Assembly (NCBI RefSeq): GCF_000204055.1
Contig: NW_006768810.1
Span: 104,632 to 168,631, forward strand
Source: Melampsora larici-populina 98AG31
Lineage: Eukaryota > Basidiomycota > Pucciniomycetes > Pucciniales > Melampsoraceae
Direction of reading: 5' to 3'
Length of the DNA stretch: 64,000 bases
In this document: positions 47,478 to 59,640 of the stretch, one piece after another
How positions within the stretch are numbered: position 1 is the stretch's first letter
How the letters are laid out: every line of letters begins with the position of its first letter
Program-made: the position numbers and the translations under genes
The notes under the pieces: generated by a model
What the model was told of the DNA's origin: nothing
Database searches by the model: none
Seen by the model: the letters and a program-made list of their open reading frames with translations, nothing else

Positions 47478-47887
47478 ATGTTCGGTTTCGCCAAATTTGC
47501 TTCGCTCTTGATACTCGTTGTTTCTGTCTGTAACGGTGCACCAGCTCTACCGGGCGATGGTATGACCAAGAGAGATGGAATCCCTTCAACATACCGATCT
47601 ACTCCCGTAAGTTCTTTTTTCGAGTTCTGCTCTTATCAAATTTCAGTGGTTCCTAGTCAATGTCGTTGATCACGTCCCGTTTCCTCGATGATCAGATTGA
47701 ACCTGCGCTTCAAAAACGACAAGGACAGAACAGGAATTCAAATAATAACAATAATAGTTATAGGCCAGACCAGATCAAGATCGACCCCCCCAAGTACGAC
47801 CCGCCCAAGATCGAACCGCCCAGGATCGAAACGCCCAAGAACCCCAAGCCACCGGGTGGAGGCAATGGAATGCCAAAGTTCCCATGA
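47478..47887 (+). CDS. Small secreted protein, Kex2-processed family, copy 2 (Pro/Lys repeat tail)
   Basis: Exons 47478-47606 and 47696-47887 give 106 aa. The signal peptide is MFGFAKFASLLILVVSVCNG followed by APALPGDG. A dibasic site (TKRDG) lies in the propeptide and a second (LQKRQG) at the start of exon 2. After it come an Asn-rich run (six N in a row interrupted by S) and then four degenerate copies of a (D/E)PPK-type repeat (IDPPKYDPPKIEPPRIETPK), ending GGGNGMPKFP. If cleaved at both sites, the mature peptide is about 54 residues, basic and Pro-rich. Function unknown; a cell-wall or effector peptide is plausible. Confidence 0.8.
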
Positions 47888-49458
47888 TAACCTACTTGGT
47901 ATGGTGTCGGTGGTAATTCTGGCTGTTGAGACGCATATTGAGGCGAACCCTATCAATTATTCCCAACGTGACCTCATGAATTTCCCATCATCTTCTCACT
48001 ACCTCTATATGTCATGATACCATATTTAGATGCACTTTATTGTATAAATAGCTTCTCTTTTAAGTGCTGGTCAAACTTTTCTATTATTTTAGATTATCTT
48101 ACTGAGATCGATCAATATTATGTTGTACAATCCCAACATCCTATGTAACATATTTTCTTCACTACCCAAGTTGAGACAAAAAAAGCAACATATAGCATGA
48201 AACTTTCTTGACTCAAATCTCATGAACTTCATATCGAAAACATACCAGTAAATTTTGACCTCTCCCCAAGCCTATAATCTCGAGTTTTTCAATCTGGGAT
48301 ACTGTCGTTCTCGAAAAGCTTAGAACATCTTTGAGACCTCCTTGCCTATTTGTGCCCTTGACACCCCTTATCGTTAGCATGGGCATCCAATTCCCCTTTC
48401 TGCCTCCAAGGCAGTACATGTAGTATGATTTTGATATATGATCAGTTGAATTTTCGGTGTTTTCCCAAATTCGGTGTTTTTCCAAATCAAAATTATTATG
48501 ACCCAGCAACATTTTTATTATTGACACATATCTGGAACTCCATAACCACATTATCTCTCACAGAGTCCAGGTAGACGAAATAAACATTGAGATTATCAAG
48601 TATGTGTTATTGTGCCAGCCCTTAGACCTTTTCAAAAAAAAGCTAGGATGCGCGTGATTGAACCAAACTGAATAAACCAAACAAAAGCAAGTAAGCTGAC
48701 TTCGCTAACCAACTTCCCAAATCAAAGAAGTGAAAAGATCTTTTTCATTACGATTTTATAGCAAGTGCTACGACCAGAAGTGATTCATTTTGAGATTTGA
48801 ATACATTTTTCAGTGACTGAAATCGGACCACTTCATGAGAGAATCATCTCTTATGAAAGTTTCGATTCTATTAGTCATCCGACCTCTGCGAGCTATAGTC
48901 ATTCTCAGATGGATTTCGCCGTTACTGATAATGGCTCACTTTGATCATTTTTCCGTGAGCAATCTATTAGTCATGCATTGCCTTGTGATGTTGTCCAGTC
49001 GTCAAACACACGTGAATAGAGCTCATGAATCAGATCCAGGCGTATCTCAGGCTGAGGAGGACTTTGAAGACAATTCAAACGAGATACATATGTACCTTCT
49101 CCTTTATCATCATCATCGGTTGCTTCGCTTCAGTCGGATATTATCTATCTCAACTTGACAGGGACTGAAGAGCTATTTCCGCGCGCCGGCTTCAATGAAG
49201 GTTATTCCGCCAAAGCCACTGCACCCTTGACCCTTCGAGCTGAAGCATTCGGAGCGCACATTCAAGCTAGATTTCGGGACTATAAAACAGCCTCTTCCGA
49301 GCACATTTGAGGGCTCTTCATCCTCTCCTACTACAAAGTTTCCTCTAGGCAAATCGACTGTACATAACCTCGTATACAACTTTTCAGCAAAACTTTTTCT
49401 CATCATCTTTTTCTCAACTGGTTTTAAAACCCCTTCAAGGAACTTAACTTCATACATT
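47888..49458. other. Intergenic within the tandem duplication
   Basis: The 3' region of copy 2 is followed by AT-rich sequence. From about 48835 to 49458 lies the duplicated upstream block of copy 3, including its TATA box. Confidence 0.5.
49281..49287 (+). promoter_or_regulatory. TATA box of secreted-protein copy 3
   Basis: TATAAAA in the context GGGACTATAAAACAGCCTCT, 178 bp upstream of the ATG. It is conserved with copy 2. Confidence 0.65.
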
Positions 49459-49942
49459 ATGGTCGGCTTCAACAAATTTTCTTCTCTCTTGATTCTCCTT
49501 GTTTCTGTCTGTAACGGAGCGCCAACTACGAAGGGCGATGATCTGAACAAGAGAGATCTGACATCTGAATCTGCTTTGGTAAATGTGTTTTTCGAGTTCT
49601 GTTATTAACGTGTATGACTTATTTCGAGTCATTGTCATTAATCATGTCCTGTTTCTTTATGATTTTGATCAGACTCTATCCGCCCACCAAAAACGACAAG
49701 GCTCTGGTAATGGACCGCCTAATATGCCAACGATGCCCAAAATGGGAGATATGAGGATTCCAGACATGAAGATGCCAGAAATGAAGATGCCGGACATGAA
49801 GATGCCGGACATGAAGATGCCAAACATGCCTAACATGAAGATGCCAAGCATGCCAAACATGCCAAACATGCCAAACATGTCCAGTATGCCTGGTATTCCA
49901 AGCACGGGCAATACTCCCTCACCCGATACTCCAAGCACGTAG
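49459..49942 (+). CDS. Methionine-rich small secreted protein, Kex2-processed family, copy 3
   Basis: Exons 49459-49578 and 49673-49942 give 129 aa. The signal peptide (FSSLLILLVSVCNGAP) and both dibasic sites (NKRD, HQKRQG) are as in the paralogues. The tail is different: 20 Met fall within about 60 residues, arranged as PDMKMP and PNMPNM repeats, so MxM and MxxM spacings dominate. At the DNA level the unit is about 15 bp (GACATGAAGATGCCG). Dense MxM/MxxM arrays are known Cu(I)-binding patterns in Ctr transporters and copper-resistance proteins. A secreted Cu(I)-binding peptide is therefore a reasonable but unproven idea. Confidence 0.8.
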
Positions 49943-51652
49943 GAATGGTAACCTACTCGATATGGCAGTGGTGGTAATGTGACTGGCATGCGGTGCACAT
50001 TGAGGAAATCAACAACAATCATTCTGAGAATGTTCTTATGAATATCTCGTCATCTTGTTTCCTATTCCTGTCATCATACTATATTTAGGTCAAAATTATT
50101 GTATAGCAAAATTGTCTTCTCAAAATTGTCTTCTCAATTTCTGGTCAAACTAAATCATCAAACTTGCTCTGGATCATGTCGTACACTGCAGAAAGTTTAT
50201 GAAGTTTGACATTTTCCTACACAATCAAAATTCAGAGAAAAACCCAATAGAATATGAAAGTTTCTTGACATAAACTTGAGAAGCCCTATAGTATAAATCT
50301 GATTCAAAACAGTTCAAAGCCTCCTATGAAGCACCATTGTCATGGGGTAAAGTTGGGGCTATATATCCATCTACCAGAATCACCATTGTGGTCACTCAAA
50401 TTTGACAGGTAGATCTTGGCTTTCGTGAAATTCAAAATCTCAATTTTCTTGGCAAAAAACAACCAAGATGCAGCTCAGATCTTTGTAGCTTTGAGGACCT
50501 ATATATAATATAATGTAGGGCCTACCTTTTTTCTTGGCAACCCTGACACCCACATTGTCCATAGATCATATTTGAGCCCCTGTATAATTTATTACATGTT
50601 GCAACCTCTGTCTGATGCAGGATTATATGCTATGGTTAAAGTAGGCAGCCAGTAACAGGCATCATGAAATCACACTTTCTCCGGTTGGTGACTAGGTTTT
50701 GCAATCCTAAAGAGTTAGGTTTAAAGGTAGATTCTGCCTTTTGGCTTTTAGTACTGTAATCATTTACCTGTGTAACTGGATTCATTCTAAAAGATATGGG
50801 AAATTCTAGGAACACAGTCTAAGTTGAGGAAAAATAAATGTGTTTAGAGTCTCATCCTGGGTCTGACAAAGATGACAATATATCCTGTTCATAATGGGAA
50901 ATAAGTACCAAAGTTGGAGAAACACAAATGTGTTCAAAGTATTATCTTGGGGCTGATACAAATAACAACTAACACTAAGATAAAATAAAATAGGTCAGAC
51001 AAGGTCACAAAGATCAAGAATCAAGAACAAAGAAAATAGTTCACTGACAGTCTTTTTTTCATAGACAAGTAAGATAATACTGATGTAGAACAGATTGTTG
51101 TTGCATATATGTGTGTAAGAAGATTAGGGTAAATCTCCCACAAGCATAATCTAGGAGAAGGCACATGTATGCTTGAAGTTGTGTCAAAATATATACTGTG
51201 GATTCCAAGCGATGATCTCAATTCTACATGGTCCGTAGCAGTCGAACAGTGTAGGAATATAATCACTTCTTATCATTTTAACAGGTTTATAGAGGTTTAT
51301 AGAGATATGAGCCATGACACTGATCTCGAGACCTCTGAGGAGCGGAAGGAAACAACACTGATCTTGAAGACACTACCAGACAGAGAGACATACGTAACAT
51401 GAGGTTTTCTATACCACCAGGAAGCCGAAGACACTAATAGCACAAATTGAAAGGGAGATGTACAGGGATCCAGCCCATTGTAATGCTTTTTCGCTTCATT
51501 CACAGGGGTTGGCGTGAAGTTGAAAAAAACGTCGGAGGGAAAAAGAGTGAAACTAGGCATACAGATTGATGGAGAGAAAGGTGACTGACTTATCATAGAA
51601 TTTGTTACTACTGATTATCAAAAAAAGAAACAGTCTCTTAGTCATTCAAGCT
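49943..51652. other. Intergenic, nothing recognised
   Basis: AT-rich. Short frames only. The first ~100 bp are the 3' region of copy 3. Confidence 0.45.
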
Positions 51653-52637
51653 TTATTTTTCATGATCTTTATTGAAGAAACTCATTGCTAAAATCACCTC
51701 CAAAGAGTCCAGTCTGTCATCTACTTTCTTCTCCAATAAGCGACTAATCACTTCAGCGCATTCGATAGATATTGATTCAGGAAATTTAACCTTTTCGAAC
51801 TGGATGCTTTCTGCCAAGGTCGTACTACCAACTGCCAAACACGAAAAAGAAGATTAACATTGTGGATGATCCAAAGAGGCAAATAATAAGAGATCGTGGA
51901 AAAGGAGACATACGTTTTTTGAAAGGCTTTTCGCCAGTGACCATTTCAAACATCATAACGCCAAACGCCCACCAATCTATTGATTTTGTGTAATTTTCCC
52001 TGCGAATCATCTCTGGCGCTTGAGCATATTTTGTTCCACAGTATCCAGATGCAGATCCGGAGGTAACTTTTATCGCAAGTCCAAAATCGGCCAATTTGAT
52101 TTGATCATCGGAAGTTAAAAGCACATTAGCAAGTTTGACGTCTCGATGAATGATATGTTTTCCATGAAGATATTCGAGTGCTTTTGCTATGTTCAATGCA
52201 TAGACTCTCGCTTCATCCTCAGAGAATACCTTTTTATCGAGCTTTTCACGAAGAGTGCCACCGTCTACTAACTCGAGTACAAGGTGGAATATGACATCCT
52301 TGAGGTAACATCCAAAGTACTCGGTTATGCCAGGGTGCCTAGCCTCTTTTAACAAGTCAATTTCATTCATGATCACTGATTCTTGATTCGTCCCTTGGAA
52401 GCTATATTGGGGGATTTTCTTGATGGCATAGACACGTTGATCAGAATTACATTTCGCTCTGCAAACCGAGCCAGACGCACCAAAACCGAGGGTTTCGAAG
52501 AGCTGGAACTCACCAAGTGATATATCTTCGTGGGAGGAAGTGGTGTCTTCGGAAGGTGGATGATTGGGATCAGAACTGGAGAGCTTATTGGGTTGAGATT
52601 TTTCAGCAGTTTCTACGATAATTGTCTTCGAAGACAT
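51653..52637 (-). CDS. Protein kinase, catalytic domain only
   Basis: Exons 51914-52637 and 51653-51831 give 300 aa. All kinase hallmarks are present: glycine loop LGFGASGSV, catalytic Lys in YAIKKI, HRDVKLANVLL (catalytic loop), DFGLA, and APEMI with SIDWWAFGVMMFEMVTGEKPF. The N-terminal 40 residues are Ser-rich and disordered. There is no recognisable regulatory domain, and the C-terminal lobe ends soon after the RLLEKKVDDRLDSLEVI helix. The activation loop (SGSASGYCGTKYAQAPE) and the WWAFGVMMFEM stretch suggest an AGC/CAMK-like kinase. It is smaller than typical PKA or Aurora, so I do not give a name. The enzyme appears catalytically competent. Confidence 0.85.
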
Positions 52638-55127
52638 GATGATTTACAGACTAATATGTTGTGCTGGAGGGGTGAAGCGTTAATTTCAGACAGAAAAGGT
52701 GATCAAATTGGTGGGTCGGGGTGATGTGTGAGATTGAAGGATATGTGAAGTATAGGTTTAGACTCGACAGGAATACGTAGAGAGGGTGGCTTTATATACC
52801 ACAACAGCTGATGATGCTGAGCAAGAGCTCAGCAAAAAATCTTGAAGCTGAGGACTGGCATATTAAAATGCGAAAGTATTTAATGCCATCTTCGAGTGTT
52901 TTCTGATTGGTGATGGGGGGGAGTGGCCGTACCGTCATTATTATGAGGCAATTTGCAATACATCAGAGTATCCCCAAATTCCTCTTTGTGGTAGCATTTG
53001 ATCATATACCTGAACATTATCAAAAGCAATCTCCTCATCACGCCCTTTATATTTACCAATGCCTTGTTTTGGGACGGTGACAGCTTGAACAGTAATCATG
53101 GGCTGATCAGCCAAATTTAGGTCTTCTGAGGACGTTGATGCTTTTGAAGATAGCAAAAGCCTGTTAAGCTCTATGCAAGCTTTATGTGTTTTATGCGTCG
53201 GTTCTCAGTTCTCCTACGAAGCCCAGCATTTCCTCTTCTTCTGGTCAGCTCAGGGATCTCAGAGTAGCTGTTACCAATCAATATTGGTCGAGGTAGTTGT
53301 TGTGAAGTCAACATCATCATATTGGAACAACCATTTTAAAACAAGACGATTTGATGCTAAATGGTTATCTGTCGGATCAAGATATACAACTTGATACGAA
53401 GAGCCATAATAGTGGCAACTTCTAAGAAAGAAGGCAGGCAGGTTCAAACTAACATGGACAATTGTCATATCTCCCTGTGATGTACATCTTTCGGTTCTGC
53501 CAGCTTTGACAGTTTTGATGGTTGTCCCTGCAGCCTTTCTGAATATGACGAAGAAGAGAAGGATTGCTTCGATGGGCTTGACAGTCTTACGCATACATGT
53601 TACATGCTTTCAATGGGTTGGTTCTCAGCTCTTGTACGAAGTTGAACCAATGCTCGCTATTCTCCTGTTCGGCGCAAGGACCACAGAGGGCTTGTGACTC
53701 GTCAACACTGGTGGAGGTGTGCTGATGATGGATCCTTGTCATCATGCTGTACTGTTCCATGGACACAATCATCGTGAAAAGCCCAGACAGAAATGAGCCA
53801 CATCCATCCATGTCTCTTGCTGACGCCCAACTGACAAGTCCTCGTTCAGTTTCTTCATCTAAAATGGCATAATTCAAGCGAAGTCGAGAGAGAGAAACCC
53901 TTTATACCAATCTCTCTTCCCCGATGCTGAATCTTGTTGTCTTCGCTTGGCTCCCACATCCAGAACGCAACGCAAGATGATTCAAAGTCAATTGTAGCAA
54001 TTGCAATGTTTATCACCTTCTTTACTAAGTAGCACTTCATCGATAGCCTTGACCTTGAGTCAAATCCATTGCTTCTATGGAACAAATTTTCCCTCGAGAT
54101 CCTCAAAGGGTTCACGAACCTGCATCAGAACGAATCCATCGAACCAAGCACTTGCGATACCGAGATAGGTTGTATGTGGCCTTTGTGTCTTGTGAGTTGT
54201 AAGCGGTGAGAGATTGCGCAAGAGGTGAGGAGAGTAGAGCTTGATGGACGGCAGCAAACCGGATCGACAAGTATCTAAAAGATCGATCAAAAACCATCAC
54301 TATCGCCCAGACTTGTTATAACTTGTGGGAAGTCAAGTCGGAACTGCCACTAGAAGGAGGGTGCCAAAAAAGAGTCGGCATGGTCTGACAAGGTCTATAT
54401 ACACCACGAACCCCCCGTAACCGGTCCTCATCGGGTGGTGAGACCCGGTTGAGGCCCGGGTTTCTTATTGGTGGTGACCACCGTTGACCAGACGTGTCCG
54501 TATTACGGTGGGGTAAACCGTTTTTTTCAAAACCCGTAATGAAGCGGGTTATCACCCATTCCAAACTAGGAGACGTCTCCAACCATCCTTCTGGCAAAGA
54601 GACAATTGATTCCTGTTATCGACTCAATTTGAGGCCTCAACTCACGCTCTCTTATTCTTTAAAGCTCGTCACAAAATGAAATTCAATACAAGTAAATTGT
54701 TACTTTCAAAACAACTGAAACATGATAAGATTAAAAAAACTGCTGATCACAAAAGTGAATGATAAGATAGAAAATTACAGATGGAATTGTTTGAAACAAA
54801 CAATTCATATACAAGGAAGCAAAAGTATATTTACATGAATAATATGACATTTGTAAGATAAAATACGAGAGGATACAAGAGATGAAATCAAAGGGAAAAC
54901 TTATGTATGTGCCATACATAAACTGATCTGTGCCATAATTACGGGATACAAGGTTAAAACTGGGTTTTTTTCCCAGTTTCCCAGTTTTTGTTTTTGGCTG
55001 TGTTTGGAACTTTCCCACGTTCTCCCAGTTTCCCAGTTTGCGCAAACACAGCCAAAAAGTCCGAATTGGGAAACCCGGAACAAATCCGGGTTTCTAGTTT
55101 GTATCCCGTAAATCAAATACATAAATT
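52638..55127. other. Gene-poor region with unresolved minus-strand frames and a MITE
   Basis: Minus-strand frames at 52941-54290 do not join into a model I trust. One begins with a hydrophobic stretch (AILLFFVIFRKAAG) and could be a secreted protein. Two blocks (about 53205-53260 and 53615-53670) share TTCTCAG...CTACGAAG-type sequence, so part of this is duplicated. Confidence 0.4.
54942..55108. mobile_element. MITE with CGGGATACAA termini
   Basis: Ends CGGGATACAA and TTGTATCCCG with TA on both sides (54940-54941, 55109-55110). The inner arms AAACTGGG / CCCAGTTT and GGCTGTGTTTG / CAAACACAGCC can also pair. It is 167 bp and non-coding. Confidence 0.78.
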
Positions 55128-57529
55128 CTAGCCTTCTTGGACATGCATTGCCTCCTCTGGTGACTGTTTGGTTCCAAAGGTTTGATTTAAGTACTCAATT
55201 TCCTCCTGAATTTGGGCCTCGGTGGGCAATGAGAAGTCCGTAGAAGCCTTCAGTTCGGCAAAATTCTTGGTACCATCAATGCGATTCATGTCATTCTGGT
55301 CACACAAGGTAAAAAAACTGAGAAAGGTCCCTTGATAAGTAGTATGAAGGGTGTAGTATTTCAATGAGACGGCAGGAACAACTTACGTGTGACGGTATCG
55401 TGCGGATTTAGTACGTAAGTGCTCCAGTTGTTCATCAAGGACTTCCCACAAAGATCGGGATCCATATGGGAATGCCTGGTCATTACGCTTTAGCCCCCAG
55501 TGTATGGCCTGCATCCTCTGTGAGACAGGCAGAAAATGAAGTTAGATATAAAATGGCCAATAACATAATCAAACACAACCTACCACCCATGCGTATTGAG
55601 AGGACCTGAGGTAGCCCACTTCGTTCAGTACCTCTTTGGTAACAAGTACTTGTCCACTCACACCATGTTCCTTTTGGTACAGCTGGGTACAAAGAATATA
55701 ATCAATGAATTTTACACATCTATTATATGATGATGAAAACCTTACTTTGACAATGACTGTGTCAAGGACTGGAACTGCTGCATCAACACGCGGGGTTTTT
55801 CGGTCTGGAAGATAAATGTTTTGGAGGAGCTGGTGAAGGTCAGTCAGATATAGAGGTATTTGAAAGCTGGAAAAGGAAAAGAAATGGCATACCAGGTTTT
55901 CAAATTCCTTTCTGACCTCCTTCAAAGAAGTATTTACCAAGGAATGGAATGCACGGCTGGATTTGTTGTCTGGATCCACACCATATCGAGGTGGAAGATA
56001 TTCCTTCTTCCATTCCGTTGGCTTACGTAGAATTTCGGTCTGGTCTCTTCTTCAACATGAAGATATTTGAAGAAATGGAGCAAAGGAAACACTTACCATC
56101 ACTTTTCCGTACAAACAAAAGGGTAGCGGATCCTCATTGAATATTCGGTTTTCCTTGGCCGTGTATGCCTGAACATCACCATCCATTATCTTCTTCACTG
56201 CTACAGAACGCACAACTGCCTGTATAAATAACGAATATGCATTGGTCACGCGTCAGATTTGTTGAAAGAATGATATAAAACATATTGAATTGATTTGAAA
56301 ACAGATGAGAGAATACAACATACTTTTAGCTCGCTATGGTCTTGATCTTTCCAACCACCACCACCACCTCGGGTAATTTTGCTGACTTGTTTCTTGATTT
56401 CTTCAAGCTGTTTTGATAACAGTAACACATCTTGGCGCATGGATAGAGTAGCAACCATGCACGCATGGAATTGATCCTCAGGCCTGGTAACCTGTCAATT
56501 GAGGCAATTAGTACCTTTTTGTTGTGTCAAACATCTTGTCTTACTGACGTTACAAAGTTTTCGCCCAACAGTTCGACCATCGTCATCGAGATCGGCCCAT
56601 GTAGCAATACGTTCAAATGATTGTGATCGTGCTCCTGTCATATGGGATTGGATAGCATTTGCTCTACTGGTGTTGTTCTGCTGATTGCGCGATAAAGTTC
56701 TGAAGGAGGCGGCCTCTGCGGTTAATAATTTGTGATTGGAACATATTAGCATCGGAAGTTTCACATAAAAGACATAGGACTTACGACGATGTTCAGGACC
56801 TTCACTGCTATTACGATGACTGCTTTGATCTTGATCAGGGTGATAGGTATCTTGATCAGAATCGTCTTTATCATCAGAGCCGCCGTTGAAAAGATTCAAA
56901 TCATCCTGATTGAAAGGATCTTCGTATCCTTCCTTCTGAGATACTTCGCCAGACTTTTGAGACCCTTGTTCAAAATCTTGGCTTCGATGATTTGGATTCG
57001 CTCTTTGGGCTAGATTGGATGAAAGGTGAGATTCTTCTTCATCGGAGTGTTTGCTTCGAATATGATTCTTTGACTTCTTGAGTAGATGAGATGTGACTTG
57101 AGATTCATCTTCTTCGGAGTCTTCAGTTCGTTTTTTAATGTTTGCTTTCTTGGCTACAGTGGATGACCGTTGAGATTGTTCTTCATGGTTGTCGGGAGTT
57201 GGTTCGCGTGAGAGCCGATTTGTTTGAGACCGAGTGTATGCTCGAGATCTAGAAACCGTTGGAGTCTTGCGAAGCTTGGTTTGCTGATCTTGAGTACTGG
57301 CCTTTGAAGCGGTTGGTCGTTGATACGGTCTATGTCGTTGACTACGATTGGACATGGGCGAAGGCAAAGGCATTGATGATTGGGTTTGATTGAGAGGTGA
57401 TGATGATTGGGGTTGATTGAGAGGTGATGATGATTGGGGTTGATTGAGAGGGAAGATGTGAGGAAGTCCGAAAAGAAATGACATGGAGGGAAGATCGTGA
57501 GATGAATGGTTGAAGAACAAAGGATACAA
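55128..57529 (-). CDS. Nine-exon gene of unknown function, low-complexity N-terminus
   Basis: Exons 56785-57529, 56549-56715, 56324-56491, 56097-56219, 55893-56039, 55746-55829, 55584-55682, 55387-55517 and 55128-55317 give 1854 nt, 617 aa, all in phase. I recognise no domain. Residues 1-250 are Ser/Gln/Asp-rich with basic patches. A 9-residue tandem repeat (PLNQPQSSS, three copies) lies near residues 27-52 and matches a 27-bp DNA repeat at about 57376-57451. Residues ~310-350 form a helical segment (LLLSKQLEEIKKQVSKI). The C-terminal half is helical (REVRKEFENL, WEVLDEQLEHLRTK) and ends acidic. An inner ATG at 57355 (MSNRSQRH) may be the real start. The layout resembles transposon-companion genes of rusts; I saw no flanking inverted repeats. 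Confidence 0.72.
57376..57451. repeat. 27-bp minisatellite, about 2.8 copies, in coding sequence
   Basis: Three consecutive copies of GATTGGGGTTGATTGAGAGG followed by TGATGAT (first slightly changed). On the minus strand it codes for the PLNQPQSSS repeat. Confidence 0.85.
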
Positions 57530-58233
57530 ATTGACCCGGCCCCGAAAGTGATATCATGTATTTCAAATTTCTCAACTCAGCGGAAATCGATCATTGGTTT
57601 TTGTGAAGAAGAAGAAAAGGAGAAATCAGTCATTCAATGTGATTGGTGAAGAAGATAAGAAAGAGAGAAAACATTGTTAAAATAGCAACCACTGCGATCT
57701 CGAAAAGGGAATCTAAGGTAATCTTTGCGAAGATTTCCTTTTCGAAAGTTGATATGATATCAAAGATATCCTTTGATTAGAAAGTTTCAAAGGAAACTGG
57801 TCTCGAAAGGGAACATTTGGGGTCCTTTGAGGACATCATGTGATGCTGATGTACTCAGGAATTTGTCACGTGACCCCCTCCGTGACTGCGCAAGTCGTCA
57901 TCCAACCCATTCTCCTAACACTTTTCACTCCAACCGTTCTCCTTTTTTTCCACCTTTCCTCATTCTTCACTCTATCTTCTCTCGCTTTTCGCACAATAAG
58001 AGAACAACGTTTAGAAATATAAATCTTATGATTGTATTTATTGTATTTATGTTAATAAAAATGTAATATAAGAATATTCGATAGTGAGTTATCTTATTGT
58101 GCGTTGGATGGTCCGGCTATAGGTTGGCCACTTGAAAGATACTTCTCAACCAATTCAGAATTGGACGGGCCAAAAGCATGTGACTGGCTACTTTTCCTCC
58201 TTTTCCTTTTGGTATGGCCCTGTTGGCTACCTA
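57530..58233. other. Intergenic; small palindromic element
   Basis: CGCACAATAAGA (57990-58001) is inverted as TCTTATTGTGCG (58092-58103). These are ends of a ~114-bp palindromic unit without a clear duplication. Otherwise nothing. Confidence 0.5.
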
Positions 58234-59354
58234 TCAGCTTATCTTTTTCTTTTTGATGTTTCTTATCTTTTTGTTCACCTTTTTTTTAACCGCTTCAGTC
58301 CAATTCGAAAGGCCCTTTTCAACGGCCTTGACCCAGTCCTGTGAATTGCCGCCTTCGAAAGTGATCCTAGCACACGTGTGGTGTAGCTCGGCTGAATAGA
58401 AGGCCCCTGAGTTTAAGACAAACTGGGTGGTGTCCTCATGGACGACTACAAACTCCAGCCTGTTGGACACTTGGCGTTCGATCATTGTTGGCCGAACCTT
58501 CTGAACTGTGCATTTACTCTCATGGCAGTCGTGTTGGACATTCAGGACACCTTCGATGTCCTGGAATGGAGGTCCACATCGAAGATTTAAAGATGTACTT
58601 ATTCATTCAGATGAATTGGTGATTACTCACCCTAATTTTAATCCACACGATTGAATCACCAAGATTGATTTTTCGCATTTCATAAAATGAGCTGACCCTT
58701 CCCATCGAACAATCTATTGCTTCAATCATCGTTTGTTGAATTCCACAGGCTCCTACGCCCCAAATTTTTCGAACACAGGCTATCCTGCCAACGCTAGCGT
58801 TAGTGTTTTTGAAATATATAAACGCATCTGGCGTAACTTTTTGTTCGGTTTTCAAAGTGATAGATTCAAGTAGTTTCCAATCCTTAGCAGCAAATGCACT
58901 GCTTATGTCCTCTGGGATTAGCCCTCTGGTTTCTGATGGTTGCGAGAACATTTTCCCTATTGTTAAAATAGAGGAGTGAATTTTAAGAATAGACCACATC
59001 AAACTTCAAAATGACAAATTGCTCACTTCCTACATGTATTTCTTTTTCCTGATTCCACGAACTATTGAAACCTAAAGCTTTTTGGAATAGTTTGTTATTT
59101 TGAAAAATTCCTTGGACTTTTGAGCCTGAGCGGATATATGTTTTGAATTGCTGATCATATAATGTTGTTCCAGAAGCTAGCGCTCTCATTAGTTTATAAC
59201 TGTTGAAAGAGTTAGCAATTTCACGCCCAGGACTTAAATGATTTGAATGAATTGATGCAACTCGAGTGATTTTGTTATATGATTCAAAATTCTCGGTTGC
59301 AAAAAGACATGGAGGACCAAACCTTTGAATTGAATCACATAAATGTATCATCAT
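58234..59354 (-). pseudogene. C-terminal fragment of a repeat-family protein
   Basis: Three pieces can be followed on the minus strand: 59354 to about 59030 (IQRFGPPCLFATENFESYNK, ASIHSNHLSPGREIANSF), about 58965-58629 (PSETRGLIPEDISSAFAAKD), and 58234 to about 58560 (VQHDCHESKCTVQKVRPTMI and a long basic tail). The RFGPPCLFATE...FESYN and HSNHLSPGRE motifs occur in an abundant, unnamed basidiomycete repeat family that I remember as transposon-linked. The N-terminal part is absent because an unrelated gene fragment starts at 59341. It ends in a lysine run. I regard it as a partial copy; exon limits are approximate. Confidence 0.55.
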
Positions 59355-59640
59355 GTGAAACTTGGGCTTATTGCACCATTGTACGGTGTACGTGAGAAAC
59401 CCGGAGCCCCAAAACTCGAAAACTCTTTTCGCAACATCGATACTTCAACTACTATTACAAGTACATATCACGAAACTACTCAGCTGACCTTCAAACACAA
59501 TTTTGTAACCCACGACTCAGCTGATTCGGAACAGTGTAAGGTGTGACTTGGAAATTCATTGCAACATCTTAATCTGAACCACCCTGCTACTCGTATTCCA
59601 GATCTTTAAATTAATTATATATACTGATATAGCACTTAAG

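Noticed and set aside
52941..54290. Minus-strand frames that might form a gene next to the kinase
   Set aside because: No in-phase set of splice sites gave a convincing protein; partial internal duplication makes chance frames likely.
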